Shown piece by piece: positions 12,801 through 26,206 of a DNA stretch of 64,000 bases (positions are counted from its first letter, which is position 1; every line of letters begins with the position of its first letter). The stretch comes from Lateolabrax maculatus (lineage: Eukaryota > Chordata > Actinopteri > Acropomatiformes > Lateolabracidae), in contig CM062210.1 in assembly GCA_031216445.1 (NCBI GenBank), positions 4,763,501 through 4,827,500 of the forward strand. Direction: 5' to 3'. Below the pieces are notes generated by a model. The model was not told the DNA's origin. It did no database searches and was given only the letters and a program-made list of their open reading frames with translations. The position numbers and the translations under genes are program-made.

Positions 12801-15800
12801 AGAAAGAGAGAAAGAAAGAGAGGAAGAAATAAAGTAATGATAGATGGAAATTAAGGATGAAGCAGTGAAGAATGTCAGTAAAAAGGAAAAAGGGAAAGAA
12901 GGATGGAAGAGATGGCAAACCAATCAGGAGAGAAGGAATAAAAAACTGAAAATGTCAGTGTGAATGAATGACAAACAGTACGGACGAAAGACGGGCAGAA
13001 AAAGGTGAAAGATGAAAGTGTAGAAGGAAAAAAGTTGTGTTTAATGTCTGAAAGGTAACTTTGATTTCTGATTAGCATGTCACTATCAGTGTGACCTTCC
13101 CTGCTTCTGTACACACACACACACACACACACACACACTTTTATCTGTCTCCGTTTCTTTTTATCTACTCCTCCCTCAGTCCTGTCTCTCAGGCTTTTTT
13201 GTCCCGTTGGACCGCCTGTCACTTTTGAGCTGGGGAGACATTTAATTTCCTTTGATCGACTCTGTCCTGTCGCGCTGGAGTGAAGTTTCTTCGCTGCATG
13301 TGTGTGTGTGTGTGAAGGTTATGCTGCTAACTGCACTTTCAGGGCTGCCGATAAACACACGGGAGGCCGCACTGTGTGGCGCTTTCAGTCTTCAGTTCCT
13401 CCCAGCCCATAACTATGGCAGCAGTGTGTTGAGGCGAGTTGAAGACTTAAAGCGCTGCGCAGATTCCTGCTGAGCTGCCATCAGGAGGATTACACCTTTA
13501 CAGCTGGATGTCTTTCTGTGAATGTGTTTTATTTATTTTAATATCACATCATCTTTTGTAATGTTTCTGTTAAAATGTTACACATGGTTTAATCCCGTCA
13601 GTCAGAGGCTTGAATTGTGCATGAACCCACTGGTATTAAGCATTAAGCCCAGTCACAACAATGATTCAAGAGCTACTGTGAATTTACATATATGCTTCAC
13701 ACAATTTATTAAGGTGAAAACCAGGAAATAAATCCTTCTAGAGTCTCTATAGTTCAACAGAAATGTCCCGAAAAATGCAAATATAAATCAGGAGCTGCAA
13801 TGCTTTGCAAAGAAACCCCCAAAATAATAAAAGTCACCAGAGGTAGAGCTTGCATGAATGCATCAATGATTGTGATCAATTATATAATATATATTATGGG
13901 TCATTCTGCATAATGAGTACTTCAATGCAGGACTGTTACTTCTATTACTTCTGTTACTTCAGAGTATTTCTACACTGTTTACTACTTTAACTAAAGTAAA
14001 AGTTCTGAATAGTACATAATTACATAATTACACCATATACGTACAGCCAAGATACCTGTCAAAGAAATGTGCATAAAAGTGTCTCTTAATGTGGATTTTT
14101 TTTCATGTTTAATGAATGCAAAGATTTGATTTTATCTATTTTTTTTTAGTATTTCAATGTTTTAAAAACATTTGTATGTCCTAGACTTTTGTGTTTGTTC
14201 CAATACACCCTGTGTGTTTTTATTTTTTTTATCAGCCACTGTGGTGATAGAGAAGGTGTTGACATGCAACAAGAGTGCTTTTTATGACTGGAACGGGCAA
14301 TGTTAGGGTTACATACACCCCTGATACCTCAGCTCCTTTTATTCTTAAGTTTTTGGAGCTTTCTGGTGAAGTGAAGTAACATGTAACACGACATGACAGC
14401 TTCATCTACGGTAAAAGAATCAGAGATGTGTATTCAAAAAAAATCTGTTTCCATCAGCCTTGCAATTTCTGGTGTTCAGATTAAAAAATGTATCACATGT
14501 CCGGATGTGGTCACTCCTCAAATTAAAAAAATCCCAAACTGCTCCTGATTTTTGCTGTAATCCCTCATGACGTCGGCTTGTCCTCTTCTGTTTTTTTTTC
14601 CTCATTCACCTCATACATCTCTTTCTCTTTCACACTTCCCACTTCGCACATCTACCCTTCTCGTTTCCCCTGTGATTTTGCTTTTAAACCAACAGCTTCT
14701 TCTCTTCCCAAGCACAGCTCTCCGGTAGATTAATACAGTGGGATTTGAGACACTAGAAGATTTAAAACTCAGTGCTCATTCTTTAATTTCCTCGGGGTAA
14801 CAAAAAATTAATTGGCTCATACATGATGAATTGTCAGCCAACTGCATAAAAGAAAGTAAAAAGAAGCACCGCAAACTGTTTCATGCAGCACGCCTGTTTG
14901 ATCTGCGGCGCCCTGGGGAAATGTAGTAGACTTTAAGTATACGTGTGAAACCAGAGAGTATACTAAGTACACTACGTTTATCCAGGGGGGCACGCTGCCA
15001 GCTGGACTCCCAACATGGAGCAAAGAAAGAGGAGGAGGAGGAGGAGGAGGAGGAGGAGGAGAAGGAGGAGAAAGAGGGCTGAGCTGCAGCTAAATGATGT
15101 CGACCTTTCTCTTTGTCTGTCTAAACATATCATTACACTTTGTGTAATAATTAATCTGTACTATTACTGTTAATACTAGCGCTACTACTACTGATACTAC
15201 TGCTGTAGGTCTACAGTTACAACTACTACAACTCATTTCTACCACTGTCTATTATTACATTTACAAATACTATAACTATATGACTACAGCCATCAGGTGT
15301 GCTACGTTTGATACTTTATCACATACTGCTGTTTGATTACTGTTACTAAAGAAATGTTTAGCACAACTTCAAGCAGTTGGCTGCACCATTTAATTCATTT
15401 AATTTACAGGGTCAACGCCAAAGTATCTTTATTTAATCTTATTTTGTTGCATTTCGGGCAACTTACAATGTATTCAAGGATCAAAAATATATTTTTTATC
15501 CCATAGGGGCAATTTGTTGTACTGTACAGCCAGCAGTAAACACATAATAACAACAAACAAAAAGTGCAATTTAACAACCACATAAAGTTATTTAAAATGC
15601 CAATGGAAAAATATTACTACACTCTAACTGTATTTCTGGTCTGTTTATTTCATATTTTATTTGATTTAAATCTCCTTTTATTCTATTGTAATTGATTTAT
15701 CCTGTTTTTTCTTGCTTATTGTTTTTGACTGTTGCTTTTCTTTGTCTATTTAAATCACTTTGAATAGTGTCTGTGTTTGAAATGTGATCTATAAACAAAG

Positions 15801-16191
15801 CTGCCCTGCCTTGCCTAACCATTAGTCCCATCATCACGACTATTACAACTTCTTCTGTATTATAACTGTTAATAATGACTGTAATCCCGTATGTGTCTTT
15901 GTTTGTGTGTAGTTCTACAGATGTTTCAGGGCGTTCCTGAGCTGCTCCACCCCCGAGCGAGGCTCCACCTTAAAGACATTTTCACGGCCGACCAAGACGC
16001 TCCGCACCGTCCGCCAGGAGAAGGAACGCCCCGTGTCCGCCCCCTCAGCCACGCCCACGCCCAACTCCATCCACGTGTCCTCGCAGCGAGCCAGCCACGG
16101 TTCTTCACCTCCATCGAATCGAGTCTCGGCTGGTGCCCACGCCCCCGCTGCCAAACCCAAACTGATCCTGGTGGCTCACTACAGGGAATAA
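9814..16191 (+). CDS. tmtops: TMT-type opsin, last two coding exons (5' partial)
   Basis: Non-visual bistable-type opsin: a seven-helix GPCR that binds retinal and signals light in brain and peripheral tissue. Two exons are visible, 9814-10047 (78 codons) and 15913-16191 (92 codons plus TAA). Both have good AG/GT junctions and join in phase 0 (..FMNKQ | FYRCF..). Exon A holds the end of cytoplasmic loop 3 (NRRREQR), TM6 with CWLPY, and TM7 with the retinal-binding lysine (LLAK, codon at 9997-9999) and NPFIY, the NPxxY motif. Exon B holds helix 8 (FYRCFRAFLSCS, with palmitoylatable cysteines) and a Ser/Pro/Thr-rich tail ending KPKLILVAHYRE. The RRREQRVLVMVVTMVVCYLV signature fits TMT opsins rather than opn3/encephalopsin. 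Which of the TMT paralogs this is cannot be decided. TM1-TM5 exons are outside the window. Confidence 0.9.
11915..12396. mobile_element. Complete 482-bp MITE with CAGTGGTGGAA inverted ends
   Basis: It begins CAGTGGTGGAA and ends TTCCACCACTG, an 11-bp perfect terminal inverted repeat. The interior shows the family's TTTTACTTAAGTAAAAGTA palindromes and CAGAAACATTCAAAATCA-type core, and has no coding capacity. The family behaves as a hAT-like non-autonomous element in teleosts. The 8 bases flanking each end do not match, so no target duplication is preserved. The core from about 12140 is shared with the element at 18690-19195. Confidence 0.8.
13111..13138. repeat. CA microsatellite
   Basis: Fourteen uninterrupted AC dinucleotides within the opsin intron. 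Confidence 0.95.
15029..15070. repeat. GAG/GGA trinucleotide microsatellite
   Basis: Purine-only GGA repeat, nearly perfect, in the opsin intron. A second GGA array lies at 32480-32517. Confidence 0.95.
15640..15818 (+). mobile_element. LINE 3' UTR tail (L2/CR1-like)
   Basis: A T-rich run is followed by the 'CACTTTGAATAG..TGTGATCTATAAACAAAGCTGCC' tail and CTGCCTTGCCT repeat, the usual 3' terminus of fish L2-like elements. No coding part remains. Confidence 0.6.
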
Positions 16192-17142
16192 AAACAGAGA
16201 AACAGCAACGGGAGCTGAACGTTTACAGAAAAGAGAAGGAGCGACGAGCAGGGCGCAGGTCTCCAATTAAGAAACAAATCCTCTTAATGGTAGAAAAGAG
16301 CGAGTGCAAAATGGCTCAGTGGGAGACTTAAATACAAGCTGGGACGTTTTAATCCCTGAACAGGTTATCGTTGCTCTGTGAAGTCGGCAAACAGGGATAC
16401 AGACAAAATGCCAGTCTCATCCTGCTTACCAGACGCACTGTATACAAAGCAGGAGACTAGGGATGATCACAGGGCTCATGTTCAAGATTACAGACTTCTT
16501 TACAGGCAAAAAATTCACATAAATAGATCGAGGTATCTTTGTTACGTAGCTAAATAACATTTTTTCTTAATCTGCAAAATTATTTAGCAATATTTTGTAA
16601 AGCTCAGCGTTCTTTGGCGAGATTTCATTAACTGGTGTTTTCTTTTTTTTTTCGTAAACGGGGCAATGAGGTATTTTGCTGGCTTGAGTGTGTAGCTACT
16701 GTTACAGGATTATTCTTTTTTCAACGATAATTCAGTTGAAGAAGGGGGTAAGCATCTTTTCCTGACCCCGTTTCCATGCCTGATGTTTGAGGATTTGATA
16801 CAGAGTATTAAAGATTTGCTAAACAATTTTCTGCAATTTAGAACTGAGAAGGTTTTATTATGCATTTATTTACACTTTGCTGCATTTGGCCCACTGTCAT
16901 CAATGCTGGGACTGCCATAAAAGCCATTAAAGGGTCATTTCAAGAGGGACATGTTAAGCAATTTCACTGTTTTTAGTTGTCTTGATGTCTTTTGAAGCTG
17001 CAGGTTCTCTTTGTTTAGTGGAAATGTGGTTTTGTGTTGTCTTCTAATGTATTTTCCTTTGCTTATGTAACATAAATGAAATCATGTCACAAACAGATTT
17101 GAACGTCTCAATCTTTTTCTGTTTACTTTACCCAAAGTGTGT

Positions 17143-17148
<6 letters not shown>

Positions 17149-17188
<40 letters not shown>
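17149..17188. repeat. GT microsatellite
   Basis: Twenty uninterrupted GT dinucleotides. Confidence 0.95.
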
Positions 17189-17189
<1 letters not shown>

Positions 17190-17858
17190 TTCCTTCAGAA
17201 ACTGGAACTTTCTCTTCCCCCTTGGCCACATTCACATGTGTTGATTAATCCATGAATTATTAAAACAGGCATTATTTACAGGGAGCGAAGCAGATTAACG
17301 TTCTAAATTACAGCCCTCGTCTCACTGAGAAACAACAGCAATCGGCGCATTAGAGTAGAATATGACAACTGACTGCCATGAATGAATATGAGGTAAAGGC
17401 TGCAAAAGTCAATAATACGTGTGTCGCTAGACATCTGGGCGAGTAAACATTTAGCCCTAGAGTTTGGGTGAAGTATTTATCTTTTGGGTATTCAAATCCT
17501 GTAGGATTTAGAAGAGGATGTAAGAGGTTTGTTTACTCCTTGTTTGCAGAGGCTGCGGTAAACTTCAAGTTATATTTTTGCCAAAATGTAGATGAAATAC
17601 ACTGTCACTGTCTCAAACATCGAGACTTGTTCTGTCTTAGCTCTGGGTTAGCAGCCGTGGTTCATAACCTGACTGACTGATTCAGTCTCCCCTCCAGGGA
17701 GGTCGTTTTAGGTAGACTTTATCCACGTCCAGGTCAAAAGGAACGATGGTAGGGATGGAAAAGACTCACATGTTTATAACTTGCGAGGGTTCACGTAATT
17801 GGCCAAGTCAAGATGGCCGTATGATTGCAGAGTTGAGTCTTTTGAGGGTTAAGAACCC

Positions 17859-18120
17859 TTAAAGGTAGGGTAGGCAGTTTGTCGTAAAGGCAGTTTTTGT
17901 TATATTTGTTGAAATTCTCTTAACATTGCGACATTTATCAGTAGATCAAATGACTTTGGCTCTGACATAGAAAAAAAATCTGGTGTCTGTGGCTGTTGCA
18001 GGCCTGTAATAAGCCCACCCAATCATTTCAATCGCCTGAATGAAAAGTTAAAAAATGGGTGATGTTAAAGTTAGGCAAAGTGAGCTAAAACAGTAAGGTG
18101 GGAGGTTTGCATAAATCGGT
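17859..18120 (+). mobile_element. Dispersed teleost repeat ('AAAGGTAGGGTAGGCA' family)
   Basis: The stretch starts TTAAAGGTAGGGTAGGCAG, passes through TGGCTGTTGCAGGCCTGTAATAAGC and ends near AAACAGTAAGGTGGGAGG. I recognise this from memory as an interspersed repeat frequent in fish introns. Its class is unknown to me and no coding capacity is visible. Confidence 0.5.
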
Positions 18121-18689
18121 GGTTTGCGGGTCAGTTTGGGTTCGGGTGGTTCATTAACTCATATTTTTGCAGGTTGGGCGGTGTGAGTGGCTTCTTTTAA
18201 CGGGTCAGGTACTGATAAACCCTGACCTGCACATCACTAGTATGTATGTATATAACAGATGTTTATGCGATAGAACTTTTGGGAGAAGAGTGCAGCGCAT
18301 AGTTTTATATGTGCATCCCAACGATATATGCTCTCTCGTGGACTCGTCCTCCAGCAGTAGTCAGGCAGGGCGAGTTCATGTGGTTCAGAGTGGCTTTGGA
18401 GGGACGCCTGAAGGGAGAGGTGAGATTTTCTATTTTGGTTAGATACTTTCAAAATGTGCCTTACTTTTGCTGGTTCCTTCAAAGTTACTTACCTCAGCTA
18501 TAAGCCATTTTCCAAAACTTACAGGGCTTTCTGAACAGCTCTGCACCCAGAAAACGCAAAGTACTGCCTTGGTGTGGGCGGCATGTTGTGTCGTGGACAA
18601 GTGACACAGTGGAATGGTAATCCAGGAAATCCAGTTTGAATTAATGATCCACATGTTTAAAGGCCTAACAGACAGCAAAATACTACACA

Positions 18690-19195
18690 GCGATGTGTAA
18701 TAGTATTCACTTACATATAAGTAGTAATACCACACTGTGGAAATACTCAAATACAAGTAAAAGTCCTACATTCAAAACCTTACTTAAGTAAAAGCACTCA
18801 ATGTGCACTAAAATGTTCCCTGTCAGCGTTTTGCTATTTTATCTGATGTTTTTGGATTAATATTAATAAAACAGCTGCATTAATGTATATGTTGCCTTTT
18901 ACTGCTGTAGATGTTTAAGGTTGTCATTCCATGAGCTCAGAAAAACAGCCTGTTTTCAGGTTTCTTTATCTTAAAAAGTAGGCGAATGTTCCCAATCCAT
19001 AAAGGAAAACTTCACCTTCAGTTCATCAGAAACATTCAAATTCAGAATAACCAAATTTGGTTTTCATACACGGACAGGAAGAGTATGAAAACTTTTAATC
19101 TAAAAATAACTAAAGCTGTTGGACGTGTAGTGAAGCAGAAGTATAAAGTAGCATACAATGTAAATACTCAAGTAAAGTAAAAGTACCTCAACTTT
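18690..19195. mobile_element. MITE related to the 11915 element
   Basis: It shares the TAATACCACACTGTGGAAATACTC start, CTTACTTAAGTAAAAGCACTC and the CTTCAGTTCATCAGAAACATTC ... ACCAAATTTGG ... GGACAGGAAGAGTATGAAAA core with the intact copy at 11915-12396. The terminal CAGTGG ends are lost, so it is a truncated, older copy. Confidence 0.65.
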
Positions 19196-19389
19196 GAACT
19201 GAAGCTCAGGACTTGGATGATGGATGTTGCATTGTGTTGTAATTTGGGTGAACTTTCCCATTAATAGCATTTCTTAGGTCTTTTATATAAACTGGCATTG
19301 GCCTTTTCCCCATTATAATAATCTTTGAGAATAGGGCTGCTTTGTGCATGTATATGTGTGTGTGTGTGCCCTTGTACAGCTACCTTTGT

Positions 19390-19597
19390 GAGAACCAGTT
19401 TTAGACCATGGGAGTGAGGACATTTTTGGAAAGTGAGGACATTTTGGCCGGCCCTGAGACACCTTCAACGCACTGCTTGAGGGTTAAGACTTGGTTTTAA
19501 GGTTCAGGTTATAATTAAGTTTAGGTTAAGGTGAGGGTAAGGGTTGGGGAACACATTATGTCAATGAATGTCCTCACAAGTATAGCTGTACAAACGT

Positions 19598-19637
<40 letters not shown>
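19390..19637 (+). mobile_element. 'GTGAGGACATTTT' dispersed element ending in a GT microsatellite
   Basis: This stretch and 33290-33574 share CCATGGGAGTGAGGACATTT, AAGTGAGGACATTTTGGCC, GGTTAAGACTTGGTTTTAAG and ATTATGTCAATGAATGTCCT, in the same orientation. Both end in CACAAGTATAG followed by (GT)n, here 19600-19637. The shared body and 3' microsatellite show one repeat family. Confidence 0.8.
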
Positions 19638-19639
<2 letters not shown>

Positions 19640-22600
19640 ATCTAGGATGCAATTATAAACACGGAGGACTGAATCAGCCATGGTTTTATCACTTATCACA
19701 GAGACACAGATTACGCAGTCAAACAGATTAAATGTGGACTGATTATCAGTTCCAGACATCCAAACTAACTGCAATACCCTTTATGTGATACTGTATAATA
19801 AATTGTTACTGTGTTGTGACAGGATGTCAGGACGCAGAGTTCACGTTTTAATCAAATTACACTGAGATGTTGCAGGGAATAAATGTTACATATTCGAGTA
19901 GCAGGCACAACGCTGCTGTGGTTATATAATGTTTTGTATTTTAAGTGGAGATCATCCATGTTTAAGTAATTAACACCACTGAAAAAAAATGTATAATATG
20001 TTTCAAAAAACATTTCACAGCACCACACAGAATAAATTCCTGTGATCTAATTTCTTAGTGTTACGCCAAACAGACACTTGGCTGCATATTTCTGATTCAG
20101 TATGCCCAGACCTGCTCTGTATGTGTATCCATACGTGATTGTTTACAGGTTTGTGTGTTTTTTAAGCATGGCCAGGTTTATTATTTTGCAGAAAGTGATT
20201 TGTCACCCCTCCTTGGACCCCTTTCCGCCTGAGAGATCCAGATAATGAAGTAACACAGGATATGTTCGGAGCAGCATAATTATCAAGATGGCAATGAGGG
20301 TTTTTATTATACTAAAGAGAAACTTCACAGCTGGATGCTTTTTAATATATTACCAGACTATGATATTTAATGCATGTTGTCCCCATTTTACCTGGACCTC
20401 CTTTTTCTCCTGCTCTGAGCTGCAGCATATACATGAACATGGAGAAAGGGTGAAAACAAGTGGACACACAAATAGTGTAGCTGCAATGCGCTGTCTATTG
20501 TCTGCAGTTAATGTTAACTTTGAGGACTCTGTATACGGAGGGGTCAGTAGGGGCGCGACCTTCAATAAAGCTTTTCAGTCTTTTTGTTTCTTCCTGTTAC
20601 ACTCTGAAAGGACATAAACTCGATCACCTTCTACTACTAGAGTTAGAATTACAGTCCTGCTAAGTCCCCTGTAGGTACAATGCTGTACCCCTACTGTGTA
20701 CTTTGAAACATACACAGTAGTATATATGCTATAGGCCTAAAGTATGATCCTGATAATACTGTTTTCCCTTTTCCCTTCTGTTTGTAAAAACACAAATGTA
20801 CCTGCAGTTATTCCCTCTTTTTGTTGTCATCATCTGTACCCCTCCAGTGTAAAAGTTGTATATAATATATAATTGTATAAAATGCTTCAGAACTCATTAT
20901 CCCATCTTCCTTTAAACTTCAAGCTTTGTTGCTCAGTGGTGGTCATACTGTACCCTGTAGTAACAGAATAGGTTCCCCTTGTTAGAAAAGCCTGCAGACC
21001 TACAGTATTTGTCGGATGTCATCAACATTTTACCAGTTATAAGGTAAAATTTAAAAATTTGGATGTTACAAAAGCACAAACAAAGAAATAAGTACAGATA
21101 AACTTAAAAATAAAATTAAGAATAGAATAAAATAGAAACTATACAAGAGAAATATAAACTAAAATTCAGATACAAGCAATAGCAGTACATGTGCAGTACC
21201 CACATCTAGTGTTGTACATGAACTAATGCAATGCAGTGAAATACCGTCTCAAGCAAAGTGACCAAGTCACATTATCAGCAAGAGAAAGAATGAATAAGTA
21301 GAACCAAACTCCATTTTTTATGATAATATGGTGCTTAAATTAATTCCTTTTATACATACATTCAGTAAAGTGGCACTTTCAGCATAGTCTCGTGACATCA
21401 AAACAATAAAGATGCACAGATTTGATGTTGGTGTTCAAGTCTTACATTCAGGAGCACTCCCATGACTATTAACTTTACCACAGTGATAACAACAAATGCA
21501 GAAAATTATCTACGCACTGAAAATGAGACAGAAAAGATAAATGAGCTAATTTCCTGTGTCCCGGTGTTGCCAGAAAACACATAACAAAGCAGAAACAATA
21601 GCAAAACACCTCCATTATTCACAATTTATTGTTTGACACGTCCTTAGCGTGTCCCTGCTCTCACTCCATTGTAATTGGATTGAGCAGAAATGTCCTCTGA
21701 TCATATTGCTGTCCCATTTGCAACTGGACCAAATCCAATCCCAACGGGAGTTGTATTGGAAAAGTGAGTGTGTGCCATCACTAAATCACCAAATGCATCC
21801 TCATTAGTGGCATGATAAAGAGAAGTGAGTTTAAATTGGTTTATAATCGCTGCATTTTCAGGATGAATGTCTACGTCGGTCAAACAGTTTGTAGGGAAGA
21901 ATATGCCAAAAAAAACAGTGGTTACAGAGACTTAACTGATCTTTTACAGTACATGAGTCCAAATTTAACTTCATGTGAAGAATTCTCCTTAATGGATTAA
22001 GAAAACTATCCATAGATATGTATTCCTTTTCATTTGTTTTAATAAAACTCTTAAAATCCACAACCATGGGAAGAATCTGTTGCCTCAACTTAAGTACAGT
22101 ACAATATATTTAGTTACTTTACAACACTATTGACAACACACAAAGTCCACACAGCTTATTAAAGAGAACTAGCCCATAACTTTATAAAAGCCTCTCTTGT
22201 GGATCGGTTCATATTCCAGTCTCAGGGGTTAAATAAAAGTGGACAATGCAAAGCAGCTAATAAAATATGATAGCTCCTCTTGTTTCGACTCTCCAGTTCT
22301 CAGTTTCCCCAAAGGTCAGAACTGTCAGGACGGTTTTTCAGCATTAAATTTAATCATTTTACATACTGGTGTGACAGGGCCTTTAAACAGTTTCAACTGG
22401 AAAAAGGGCACTTCAGTTCAGTAAATTGTTGTATTTTAATGAGACCTTTTGAATCTTTTGTGTGTGTTTGCTTATTTTAGACTGGGTCTTTCCTTTGAGG
22501 TCCACTTCTTAATTGAGGCCAGTGTAATCAGCCAGGTGCTCATTGTGTGGCAGCTGCTGCTAGTTGGACGTATTGGACTCTATCAGGGGGGTAGAATTGG

Positions 22601-23076
22601 AGGGGGAGTTAAAAAGGATGTTTGATTCGTTTTCCTTTTTGTTCTCTTTTCTTCTTCTATCATGAGCAGTTCTAAAGGAAATGTAATCTATGAAAGGACT
22701 AATGAAGTCAGCTATCACTGAAATTACCATTTATATTTACCGTTTGTTCGCTGAATCGTCCCTGTAGTTACTGTTAATGGTACATTCCAAAAGGTATTTA
22801 AGGTCAGGGGTTAGACAGTGGCAGCATTTTGACTGTGGGTATGGGGATGTACAAGTTTATTTGTAGATTTTTTTTTTTTGGTATGAAACTTTCAGGAAAG
22901 TCCTGAAAAGTTTCAGGAAACCAGATCGCTTTAAAACCAGTCAGAAAGAACTGCAATTAAACTGATGGTTTTCTGGTCAGAGAGGCTGAATGCATACATG
23001 TAGCTGTATACAGCATATGCCAGTTCTACAAGATGAACAATACCTTTTTAATTCAGTATTCTCATCAAGATTAAAC

Positions 23077-23281
23077 CAGCAGTTCCCAAACTTTTTAGCT
23101 TGTGACCCTTTACAAAATACTACCTGTGGACGCCCAACATTGCTGACATTTTCCCTCTAAACTTCTTATGGTGTTATCTGAAAAACATTTCACAAAAAAA
23201 GAGGAGAGTAGAGAAAAGTTAAAAAATACTACATTTCTGTGTAAGAATTTTTGTTTTTTCTTTGCAGGTTGGAAACTGCTT
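23077..23281. mobile_element. 205-bp hAT-like MITE with degenerate 8-bp target duplication
   Basis: The left end is CAGCAGTTCCCAAACTTTTT and the right end is AGGTTGGAAACTGCTT, an imperfect inverted repeat of the CAGNGGTTCCCAA class found in hAT elements. The flanks GATTAAAC (23069-23076) and GACTTAAC (23282-23289) agree at 6 of 8 bases, as expected for an aged hAT target-site duplication. There is no ORF. Confidence 0.7.
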
Positions 23282-24065
23282 GACTTAACTGGTTAACTGT
23301 GTATATAAAGTAGTTAAAACTAGCCCAGATAGTAATTTTGTATACTGCCACTATTTTTATTTAAATGTCAACCATCACAAGAATAATTTTTAAAATGTAG
23401 GATTTGTTCTGTATACTAAATTTATCTCAAGAATTAACTAATGTGGTTCCTCTATAAAGCATTCAAAAACAAAAATAATTCCCCCGACCCAAGGCAACAC
23501 CGATCACACACCCCAACAGCTGCTGAAGGGGAAACCACCACAAATACACTGCTCACTCAGAAAGAACTGCAATTAAAATTTATGGGTTATGTTGTCGGGG
23601 TAGATAATTGATTCCTCCACTCTGAGCGCATTAGCTCTTGATAGGGAAGTAGGATTATGGATGCTTAAAATATGTCAAAAGTAAGTGATAAATTGGGCTA
23701 TTTATGCTAAAAAAAATAATTATTTTTAAAAAAACAAATTGTGAATTAATACATATCAAACTGGGTGTATATGACAGAGGGAGAGAAGGGGAACTGATGA
23801 GTGAGAGGTATTAAGAAAAGTGGAAAAAAAGATAAGTACAGAGATAAACAGTTATGTATTTAAGCTTTAATTATTCAGGGAGATCTCATTTGCAAAAGAG
23901 ACCCGAGAACAAATAGTGGCAGCAGCCTGAACAATTACAGGATATCTCCATAATCACAGATAATACAAAAATATTGTACAATCCACTGTACTAAGAACCC
24001 ATTTGAGTTTCTAGTTTAATTAGTTCAATTTAAAATTTGCATGACGATTGGCTAAATTTAAAGTT

Positions 24066-24094
24066 ATTTTATTTTATTTTATTTTATTTATTTT
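24066..24094. repeat. ATTTT pentanucleotide repeat
   Basis: About six tandem ATTTT units, slightly imperfect at the right end. Confidence 0.85.
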
Positions 24095-24833
24095 GCTGTA
24101 CTGTACCACTAAGATCTCACTTGTGAGTGCCAGGAACACCATTAGTTTAAACCAGTGTAAAATGCCTACAGTTTGTCTTGTTTGAACACAATTTTTTTAA
24201 ATAAAGAATTGGAGACGAGATGGTATCGTCAGTATAAAAGTGGACTTTGTCATACTGAGTTTGAAAATATTTATGTAAATGGTATAAAAAAAACAAAAAC
24301 TGAGGGCCTCATATTAACCATATGGGGCACCTTTATCTTCACTTTGGAGACTTAAATTGAAGCCATCCACAACAACAGTTTGAACTCTGCCAGACACCAG
24401 TCATTTTTAGGAAGACTAGCCCTTAGGACAACATGCCAATCAAAGTTGATGTTCACACTGTTTTTAAATTAATATATTGTCAATACATCCATCTGTGTGG
24501 TATTGTAAAGTTTAAGTGTTTAACAAAGAAGCATCAGTGATTGACTAGCTTGTCCAGTCATAAAAAAAAAAGCCTGTTCAAAACTCACCATAGGCGAAAA
24601 GTTTGCCAACTTTGCCATCATTTCATTTATCCCTCACTGTGGGGCGAGGGTTCAATTCTTTTCTTTTTGCATGAAAATATTGACAAGTTATACCAGGTAT
24701 AAACAAATTGTATCTTTTTATTTATTTATTTTTTTTATAAAAGGAGTTGAATTGGACACATACTATTCATGTAAAAATTGCGTTAGGTGGGAGACATTGT
24801 TGCTGCAATTGAGGAGGCTGATGTAAATAGTTT

Positions 24834-24834
<1 letters not shown>

Positions 24835-24876
<42 letters not shown>
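24835..24876. repeat. TAT/ATT trinucleotide microsatellite
   Basis: About 42 bp of pure ATT repeats. Confidence 0.95.
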
Positions 24877-24877
<1 letters not shown>

Positions 24878-25972
24878 CAGTCATTATATGCCATGAATGC
24901 AATTCAGTGTGCTGGTCAAAACGATTAATATGGAGACCAGGTGTGTTACATGCACATGGGTAACAGCTTGGAAAAATATGTATTTTTAAACTTGTTTGGA
25001 TTGTCTATTCACTCCACTGATTATCATACAACTTTAAACAACAAAAGCTGAAATCGGATGCACACCACCTGGGCTGTGCTCTTGAGGGAGCTGACTTAAT
25101 GTAGTCAAATTACCAAAGACTTTCCGGTAAGCCAAGCTGAGGCCAGTTACCTGTCATTCTACTAACAATGAGTAGCATTAATCTAACCATTTTAATCTTC
25201 TTATTTATATTTGATCTCTATAGTACTTTAGAGCAAAAAGGTCTCATTTTCTTCCTCTTATGCCAGCCACATTAAACTCAACAGTGTTAACATGTGCAAA
25301 TGATGACTCTGTGATGTGACCAGTAAGTTGACCAGCAGAGCAGTCAGGCCAACACATACTGTATTTATTGCATATGCTCCCAGCATGCAACAGGAGAAGT
25401 ATCCAGGGAGTCTTAGTCTGCTTCTTATTTTCTGTCTCACCTCCATAAAGCCCTTCTCCTCAATGCTGGAGCCCACTGTTTATTTCTCACCTCCCTGTGT
25501 GATCATTAACACATAGCATTTTTTATTTTTTTATTTTAACACTCTTACTAATAAATATTCCTGCTTCCTCTTATTGCCTCTTTTGTGTTCTCCCACTATC
25601 CTACCGATCCTGTCTAAAGGAAAGGCTGGGCAAAAACTGATTTAAGAGGGGCAAGATGTAATTATTCAAATGGGGATAATTCCAGACACTAAAGAATCAA
25701 AGTTTGTAGACACAAAGTGACAAATCTTTATTATCCATATCAGACTGATGTCAGTTTGAGGCATGTACATTTGTGTGAATGCATGAATCGTATGTGAAAA
25801 TGGAGCTCGCTAATTGTCGTGCCGGCCAGTGCATTTTGCGTCATTACTTGACGGTTGGTTGGTCGTTTTTTTTGATTTGTAGACGTGGATCGTAGCAGCA
25901 TTTGCATTGTGAGACTTTGTCCTAAATACACTTTTTCAGGATTTTGCCACAGCCTGTCTCTCAATTGGCCGC

Positions 25973-26012
25973 CAGTTGAAAAATCACTTTGTGCGTCCTA
26001 GGTTTTCAACTG
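25973..26012. repeat. Perfect 10-bp inverted repeat (hairpin)
   Basis: CAGTTGAAAA at 25973-25982 is the reverse complement of TTTTCAACTG at 26003-26012, with a 20-base loop. It may be a MITE remnant or chance. Confidence 0.7.
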
Positions 26013-26166
26013 ACACACCAAAGAGTTTACCACATTTCTCTCATGATTGTTAACTTCTAATTCAAACAGCCCCAAATCACACAGTGTAAAGGGGCCTTTA
26101 GTTATAATTTATTTGCTCTTATTACATCTTTCGTTGCATCGTAAAATCAAAATTACCATTGAAAGG

Positions 26167-26167
<1 letters not shown>

Positions 26168-26206
<39 letters not shown>

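Larger units (their letters stand above)
10048..15912 (+). other. Opsin last intron (5.9 kb), repeat-bearing
   Basis: The intron starts GTGAGG after CAAACAG and ends TTTGTTTGTGTGTAG. It contains a complete MITE (11915-12396), a GA-rich tract around 12650-12960, a CA microsatellite (13111-13138), a MITE-like fragment near 13905-14030, a GAG repeat (15029-15070) and a LINE tail (15640-15818). No further exon is apparent. Confidence 0.8.

Noticed and set aside
13252..13473. Plus-strand open frame in the opsin intron with moderately GC-rich sequence
   Set aside because: No family resemblance, it includes a GT tract, and there is no acceptor that would fit it between the two phase-0 opsin exons.
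24641..24660. GGTTCAATTC resembling a tRNA B-box
   Set aside because: No A-box, acceptor stem or cloverleaf around it.
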